Below are positions 1 through 3,273 of a stretch of DNA of 7,336 nt, in pieces. A model generated the notes under the pieces. The model was not told the origin of the DNA. It was given only the letters and a program-made list of their open reading frames with translations, and did not search any database. Each line of letters begins with the position of its first letter. Positions within the stretch are counted from its first letter, which is position 1. The position numbers were made by a program, and so were the translations under genes. This DNA comes from Dehalococcoidia bacterium UBA5627 (GTDB lineage: Bacteria; Chloroflexota; Dehalococcoidia; Dehalococcoidales; UBA5627): positions 2,985-10,320 of the forward strand of contig DIKD01000002.1 of NCBI GenBank assembly GCA_002421585.1, given 5' to 3'.

Positions 1-4
1 GACT

Positions 5-56
5 AAGATAAAATTAACCAAGCCGCTCATCTTGAGCTTGTCGAAGGAAGCGGCTT
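5..56 (-). terminator. Possible rho-independent terminator of the 49-residue peptide gene
   Basis: Read on the minus strand, the 8-bp GC-containing stem (56-49 with 27-20) is followed by a T-rich stretch, GGTTAATTTTATCTT, ending near position 5. It lies 40 nt beyond the stop codon at 97. The loop is long (21 nt) and the T run is interrupted, so termination is plausible but not strong. On the plus strand there is no T tract. Confidence 0.4.
20..56. repeat. Intergenic hairpin repeat of the TTGAGCTTGTCGAAGGA type
   Basis: An 8-bp perfect inverted repeat (AAGCCGCT at 20-27, AGCGGCTT at 49-56) encloses the core CTTGAGCTTGTCGAAGGA (31-48). Closely similar cores recur between genes in many bacterial genomes, including Chloroflexota, so this is probably one copy of a dispersed family. 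I see no second copy in this window. The repeat identity is from recognition; the stem is seen directly. Confidence 0.6.
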
Positions 57-96
57 CGAATTCTTATTCGCAACACAATATATAGATGGCTTTAGT

Positions 97-246
97 CTAC
101 CCCAGGTATTGACCTAAAAACAGCGGCCAGACAAAGATGCCCAAAATAATTTTCCACCAAACCAGATGTGCATAACCGATAGTGAACAGCCATCCGATAA
201 ACCGGATTGCCCCACCCAAAGCCCGTCCTGAAGAACCCTTTTCCAT
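97..246 (-). CDS. Small hydrophobic membrane peptide, 49 residues
   Basis: This minus-strand gene starts at ATG 246-244 and stops with TAG at 99-97. A GGAGGG Shine-Dalgarno sequence (256-251) lies 4 nt before the start, and a good promoter sits at 306-279. The product begins MEKGSSGRALGG. It then turns almost wholly hydrophobic (residues 13-49), with six aromatic residues among 16-31, two tryptophans at 30-31 and a second hydrophobic run IILGIFVWPLFLG at 33-45. A lone lysine at 32 may mark the turn between two short membrane passes. There is no recognisable family and no cleavable signal peptide. The promoter, SD and coherent membrane composition make it a likely real gene despite its size. 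Function is unknown. It could be a membrane-active peptide or a small accessory subunit. Confidence 0.72.
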   Translation of the reverse strand: MEKGSSGRALGGAIRFIGWLFTIGYAHLVWWKIILGIFVWPLFLGQYLG

Positions 247-278
247 TAGTCCCTCCAATAAGAGATATTACTTCGGGA

Positions 279-306
279 ATAATAGCACTTTTTTGATGGA
301 TGTAAA
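279..306 (-). promoter_or_regulatory. Sigma70-type promoter for the 49-residue membrane peptide
   Basis: On the minus strand a TTTACA -35 box (306-301) and a TATTAT -10 box (284-279) are 16 nt apart, with TG one base before the -10 (an extended -10). The predicted start is near 272, giving a 26-nt leader with the SD at 256-251. The boxes match consensus in 5 of 6 positions each. Confidence 0.6.
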
Positions 307-376
307 TGGGGATGGAAGGGATGTTATGAAATCGACTGATGCAGCATTGATTTTATTTTCACGCTATTTTTATTAA
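296..376 (+). other. Dockerin/EF-hand-like remnant (possible decayed gene end)
   Basis: The plus-strand frame ending at TAA 374-376 reads DVNGDG, then STDAALIL, then RYFY. This resembles a type I dockerin repeat, a calcium-binding EF-hand-like loop usually written DVNGDGxVxSTDxxLLxRY. The spacing is off: two extra residues sit between DVNGDG and STD, and two more before RY. The frame upstream, back to about 182, is antisense to the 49-residue peptide gene and shows no domain. No SD or promoter serves it. It may be a fragment of a former secreted protein or a coincidence within promoter DNA. Confidence 0.22.
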
Positions 377-474
377 TTCGCATATATATATTCCGGTTTT
401 TTACTTTCATTATAATTGTCAATTTCATCCTCAAGTATTTCTTCATATATTTCATTGATAATCGTATCGTTCAT
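373..474 (-). CDS. Small acidic peptide, 33 residues, under the palindromic promoter
   Basis: The gene runs from ATG 474-472 to TAA 375-373 on the minus strand, with an AGGAG SD (486-482) 7 nt before the start. The peptide begins MNDTIINEIYEEILEDEIDN. It has 10 Asp/Glu against 2 Lys and four tyrosines, and the first 20 residues look like an amphipathic helix. No family is recognised. It lies divergently from the WYL regulator gene. A TGACA-N6-TGTCA palindrome and a TATAGT -10-like box (514-509) are positioned to give a 28-nt leader. That context is the main reason to believe it is translated. An acidic peptide could act as a partner or inhibitor of a DNA-binding protein, but this is speculation. 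Confidence 0.6.
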   Translation of the reverse strand: MNDTIINEIYEEILEDEIDNYNESKKPEYIYAN

Positions 475-508
475 TTCTTTTCTCCTGTAAACTATTCCTT
501 TAAAATTA

Positions 509-541
509 ACTATACAAGCGTGTCCTGACAACCTATTGTCA
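509..541 (-). promoter_or_regulatory. Operator 1 and promoter of the acidic peptide gene
   Basis: A perfect 16-bp palindrome, TGACAA-CCTA-TTGTCA (526-541 on the plus strand), is followed on the minus strand by 11 nt and then TATAGT (514-509). The predicted start is near 502. On the minus strand the palindrome begins inside TTGACA, which is 22 nt from the -10 and so too far to serve as a normal -35. The palindrome would cover about -39 to -24. The same arrangement recurs at 1627-1659. The likely binder is the adjacent WYL regulator (inference). Confidence 0.6.
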
Positions 542-596
542 AAATTATTCCGTAAAAATACCTGTAATTTAACCTAATCCTATGCTATATTTGACT

Positions 597-628
597 GCTA
601 GGATGTGCTATAATGTGCCCAAGCTAGG
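597..628 (+). promoter_or_regulatory. Extended -10 promoter of the WYL regulator gene, bracketed by GCTAGG repeats
   Basis: TATAAT at 609-614 is preceded by TG at 606-607 (an extended -10). The predicted start is near 621, giving a 28-nt leader. There is no well-spaced -35: TTGACT at 591-596 is only 12 nt away. Two GCTAGG direct repeats (597-602 and 623-628) flank the -10 box and could be a regulator site, though this is weakly supported. Confidence 0.5.
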
Positions 629-648
629 TAATGTAGCAGGAGGTTTAC

Positions 649-1620
649 GTGAGCGATAGACTCCCCAAAACCGAAAGATTGAACATGATTTGGATTCTTT
701 TAGCTAACAACCCGAATGGCTTTACCGCAAGAAAACTATCCGATAAATTCAATGTCGATGTAAGGACAATTTATAGGGATATGACAGCGCTCGGAACCGA
801 TTTAAAAGTCCCCGTATTCAATACCGGGAAAAAATGGCAAATAGCCGAAGATTATTTTCTGCCACCGATACGATTTCTTCCTATTGAAGCACTGAATATA
901 TTTTTAGCAGCACGCCTGATGTTGAATTACTCAAATCGCTACGACCCTTATATAGAGACCGCATTTACAAAACTGAATGGAGTATTACCGACTGCCATTT
1001 CCGAACAAGTTAATAAAACAATGGACTGGATGCGTAAACTCCCCAAAGATGAAAAATGTCAAAAGATTCTATCCACAATAGCCGAAGCTTGGATTTCACA
1101 GCGCAAGTTAAAAATAGCCTACCAGTCTTTAAATGCTGAAGAAGCGAAAGAACGTTTAATCGATACGTATTTCATCGAACCGGCAGCCCCGGGACATGCC
1201 AGTTATGTCATCGGATACTGCCATTTAAAAAAGGCTGTTCGCACCTTCAAATTGGAGCGCATAAAATCAGCAGAACTTACAGATGAAAAATATGAGGTAC
1301 GATATGATTTCGACGTCAACAAATTTTTCGAGTCATCGTGGGGAATTGTTGTAGGCGGAGAGGTCAAAACAATAAAGCTCCTTATTAAAAGTCCAAGTAT
1401 TATAAGAATAATGGAAGAAACCATCTGGCATCCTTCACAGGTTCTGGAAAAACAGGCCGACGGCTCGATGATAATGACACTTAAAATTACCGATTCACAG
1501 GAGTTCTATTCATGGATTTTGGGGTGGGGAGAAAAAGTCGAAGTGCTTGAACCGCAAGAAATCCGCAAAGCGGTAATCGACACGGCAAAAAAGATACAAA
1601 AAGTTTACAAGGAGGAATAG
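649..1620 (+). CDS. WYL-domain transcriptional regulator (HTH-WYL-WCX)
   Basis: A 323-residue cytoplasmic DNA-binding protein. The start is GTG at 649, chosen because AGGAGG (638-643) lies 5 nt upstream. Residues 8-65 form a DeoR/HTH_11-type winged helix with recognition helix VDVRTIYRDMTAL (36-48). The WYL domain is around 135-215, with the core YVIGYCHLKKAVRTFKLERI (186-205); the signature triplet is SYV (185-187) rather than WYL. The C-terminal WCX part (about 238-316) ends in the typical GWGEKVEVLEP pattern. Family members include PafB/PafC (DNA-damage activators) and BrxR/CapW (repressors of phage-defence operons). WYL domains are thought to sense nucleic-acid or nucleotide ligands. Here the gene is flanked by two identical-format palindromes, so it probably controls the small genes on both sides. 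Activator or repressor cannot be decided from sequence. Confidence 0.9.
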   Translation: MSDRLPKTERLNMIWILLANNPNGFTARKLSDKFNVDVRTIYRDMTALGTDLKVPVFNTGKKWQIAEDYFLPPIRFLPIEALNIFLAARLMLNYSNRYDPYIETAFTKLNGVLPTAISEQVNKTMDWMRKLPKDEKCQKILSTIAEAWISQRKLKIAYQSLNAEEAKERLIDTYFIEPAAPGHASYVIGYCHLKKAVRTFKLERIKSAELTDEKYEVRYDFDVNKFFESSWGIVVGGEVKTIKLLIKSPSIIRIMEETIWHPSQVLEKQADGSMIMTLKITDSQEFYSWILGWGEKVEVLEPQEIRKAVIDTAKKIQKVYKEE

Positions 1621-1626
1621 AGTTTT

Positions 1627-1659
1627 TGACATAGGGATGTCACAGGAATAAGCGATAAT
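1627..1659 (+). promoter_or_regulatory. Operator 2 and promoter of the 87-residue membrane protein gene
   Basis: A perfect 16-bp palindrome, TGACAT-AGGG-ATGTCA (1627-1642), starts 6 nt after the WYL regulator stop codon. It is followed by 11 nt and then GATAAT (1654-1659). The predicted start is near 1666, giving a 20-nt leader containing AAGGAG (1674-1679). TTGACA (1626-1631) overlaps the left half and is 22 nt from the -10, the same as at operator 1. The promoter probably serves 1686-1949 and, by read-through, 1987-3195. Confidence 0.6.
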
Positions 1660-1685
1660 GTCCGAAAAGTGTTAAGGAGTTTAAA

Positions 1686-1949
1686 ATGGGAACTACAGCA
1701 AGGACATTATCGGTATTATTCGGGTGGTTAATATGGTGGTTTGCAACAGCTTCGGCGAATTATTGTATTTCGCTAGGGTTAGGAGTTTCACCGTTACATT
1801 TGATTTTGTCCGTTCTCGGCTTGGGATTATCGTTATATGGATGTTATTTATGGGCAAAGCTAAAGAACAGGCACTGGGCATGGATGTTTTTCGGTATTAT
1901 AACTCCGATAGGGCTGTTGCCTTTGGCTTTAATGAAAGATAGAAGTTAA
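1686..1949 (+). CDS. Small three-helix membrane protein, 87 residues
   Basis: ATG 1686 is preceded by AAGGAG (1674-1679) at 6 nt. Three hydrophobic segments are visible: about residues 7-30 (rich in Trp), 34-57 and 63-82, with a basic loop KLKNRH at 58-63 and a charged tail KDRS. The last part, from HWAWMFFG through PIGLLPLAL, follows a pattern seen in many small bacterial membrane proteins of unknown role (K-x-R-x-W-x-W, then a G-x-x-x-P-x-G helix and a charged end). No catalytic residues or named domain are seen. It lies 65 nt after the WYL regulator, behind operator 2, and 37 nt before the HhH-GPD gene. It may be a membrane partner of that product or a separate stress protein; function is unknown. 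Confidence 0.8.
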   Translation: MGTTARTLSVLFGWLIWWFATASANYCISLGLGVSPLHLILSVLGLGLSLYGCYLWAKLKNRHWAWMFFGIITPIGLLPLALMKDRS

Positions 1950-1986
1950 GAAAAAGAGAGATAAATAACAATAGGAAGGAGGGTAA

Positions 1987-3195
1987 ATGACAGTAAAAAA
2001 TGAAGTTAAAAAGTTAGTCGATTATATTAACTCTATTGGGCTAATAATTAGACCAAGACCACCATCTCCTAAACATATTGGTGCAATTATAGCTGATGCA
2101 GTATTGCAAGTTGGGCATGGATGGAAAAAGTATGTTGCTAAAAGAGTTGAACATATTATTAAGAATTACCCAAATGCTAGTAATATAAATGGAATTATTT
2201 CTATTATTAATAAAAAGGAAATAAGAAAGTTTCTAGACTGGAATGGACAAGATGTACAGAATAGATTTATTGCAAGCGTTGAATTCTTCAATAACGAGCA
2301 AATCGACACCTTTGATCAATTATATAATTGGTTAGAAAAAGATGAAAATAGAGATAGATTAATAACAAAAAGTTCAAGGATAGATAAAGCAGGTATAGCT
2401 AAAATTGGAGATGCAACTGCCGACTATTATCGTGTTTTAGTACGCTTACCAGATGCGGTTAAAGTAGATTCGCTTGTTAAAGAATTTCTGAAAGAAGCTG
2501 GCATAAATATAAATCAATATAAATATGAAGACTGGAGATATATCGTTCAATTAGCTGCTAAAGAGTTGAATAAAAGACCTTTAGACCTTGACGGTGCCAT
2601 TTGGAATTATATGGAAAATAAAAGTCAAAATAATAAAAGGGGGGAATCAATGAACAGTGAAGAAAACGGAAGTGAAATAGATTCAGAGGAAGAGACAACG
2701 AGTAATAAAAAGGGAAAGAAAGAAAGGCTTTCTTTAATAAAAGCTGAAGAATTTGCTGATAATAAAGAGCTTAAAAAAGAAGCTGAATATATAAAATCTC
2801 TTGTTGAATACGGTATCAGTTATAAAGCAAGGGAAGCTTTATTTATGAGATTATTCCAGAGAGAAAAAAAATGGGATGAATTTTTAGAAAATAAATGGGA
2901 GTATGGGAAAAAGCCAGACGGTCAAAATCGAATCAAAGAGTTTAATAGATTATCTTTAAAATTTGTTAATTTTCTAAAAGATATAGCAGAGAAACGGATA
3001 CCATACGATGAGCTCGGGATACTGGGTGAAAATGCGACGTCGCAAATAGAACAACCTCATCAAACCACAACACAAAATTCAATTACAATAAATCTTTCAA
3101 AAGAATATTGGGACAAGTTAGAAAAAATTGCTCAAGAATGTGGTGTGGATAAAGATACTGTTGCACGTATTTTGATAGTAACTCAATTAAGTTGA
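1987..3195 (+). CDS. HhH-GPD (DNA glycosylase-like) protein with C-terminal ribbon-helix-helix-like domain
   Basis: 402 residues; ATG 1987 has AGGAGG (1977-1982) 4 nt upstream. Residues 15-210 look like an HhH-GPD fold. A helix-hairpin-helix GIAKIGDATADYY (136-148) is followed by VKVD with Asp161. The LDLDGAIWNYM end (199-209) is also typical of uncharacterised relatives. The Nth/OGG1 lyase lysine is replaced by Ala143, 18 residues before Asp161 as in Nth and MutY. That suggests a monofunctional glycosylase or a DNA-binding role without lyase activity. No Cys cluster for an iron-sulfur site is present. A charged linker (about 212-248) leads to a helical region (250-340) and a final strand-helix-helix, SITINLSKEYWDKLEKIA onward (365-402), resembling a ribbon-helix-helix (CopG/Arc-like) DNA-binding unit. 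The gene is clearly more AT-rich than polA (about 33% against 52% GC in sampled 60-base lines), suggesting horizontal transfer. An internal start lies at codon 222. Domain calls are by eye. Confidence 0.72.
   Translation: MTVKNEVKKLVDYINSIGLIIRPRPPSPKHIGAIIADAVLQVGHGWKKYVAKRVEHIIKNYPNASNINGIISIINKKEIRKFLDWNGQDVQNRFIASVEFFNNEQIDTFDQLYNWLEKDENRDRLITKSSRIDKAGIAKIGDATADYYRVLVRLPDAVKVDSLVKEFLKEAGININQYKYEDWRYIVQLAAKELNKRPLDLDGAIWNYMENKSQNNKRGESMNSEENGSEIDSEEETTSNKKGKKERLSLIKAEEFADNKELKKEAEYIKSLVEYGISYKAREALFMRLFQREKKWDEFLENKWEYGKKPDGQNRIKEFNRLSLKFVNFLKDIAEKRIPYDELGILGENATSQIEQPHQTTTQNSITINLSKEYWDKLEKIAQECGVDKDTVARILIVTQLS
2638..2652 (+). promoter_or_regulatory. Internal SD and in-frame ATG at the domain boundary
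   Basis: AGGGGGG (2638-2644) lies 5 nt before an in-frame ATG (2650-2652), which is codon 222 of the HhH-GPD gene. Initiation here would give a separate 181-residue protein (2650-3195) containing only the helical region and the ribbon-helix-helix-like end. This is as good a ribosome site as those of the annotated genes, in an otherwise A-rich stretch. Confidence 0.5.
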
Positions 3196-3258
3196 TTGAA
3201 AACATAAAATACACCATATCATCGTAAGGCAGATACCTAAACGCCTTCCGTTATACTC

Positions 3259-3267
3259 TGTTATAAT
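3259..3267 (+). promoter_or_regulatory. Extended -10 promoter placing the transcript start at the polA ATG
   Basis: TGTTATAAT (TG at 3259-3260, TATAAT at 3262-3267) is an extended -10 element with a perfect hexamer. The usual spacing puts the first transcribed base at 3274, the A of the polA ATG. No convincing -35 is seen at 16-18 nt. A weak inverted repeat, AAGGC/GCCTT (3226-3230 and 3243-3247), lies just upstream and has no T tract. Confidence 0.5.
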
Positions 3268-3273
3268 AGGGTT

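Noticed and set aside
591..614. TTGACT at 591 as the -35 box for the WYL regulator promoter
   Set aside because: It is only 12 nt from TATAAT, too close for sigma70; the extended -10 is a better explanation.
1626..1659. TTGACA (1626-1631, and its counterpart on the minus strand at 542-537) as a standard -35 box
   Set aside because: The spacing to the -10-like boxes is 22 nt in both cases, outside the usual 15-19, so TTGACA is better read as part of the operator unless another -10 is used.
1693..1942. Alternative frames at 1724-1942 (plus) and 1693-1881 (minus) overlapping the 87-residue membrane protein
   Set aside because: Neither has an SD; the 1686 frame has one and gives a coherent three-helix protein.
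3226..3247. AAGGC/GCCTT inverted repeat after the HhH-GPD gene as a terminator
   Set aside because: The stem is only 5 bp with a 12-nt loop and no T run follows.
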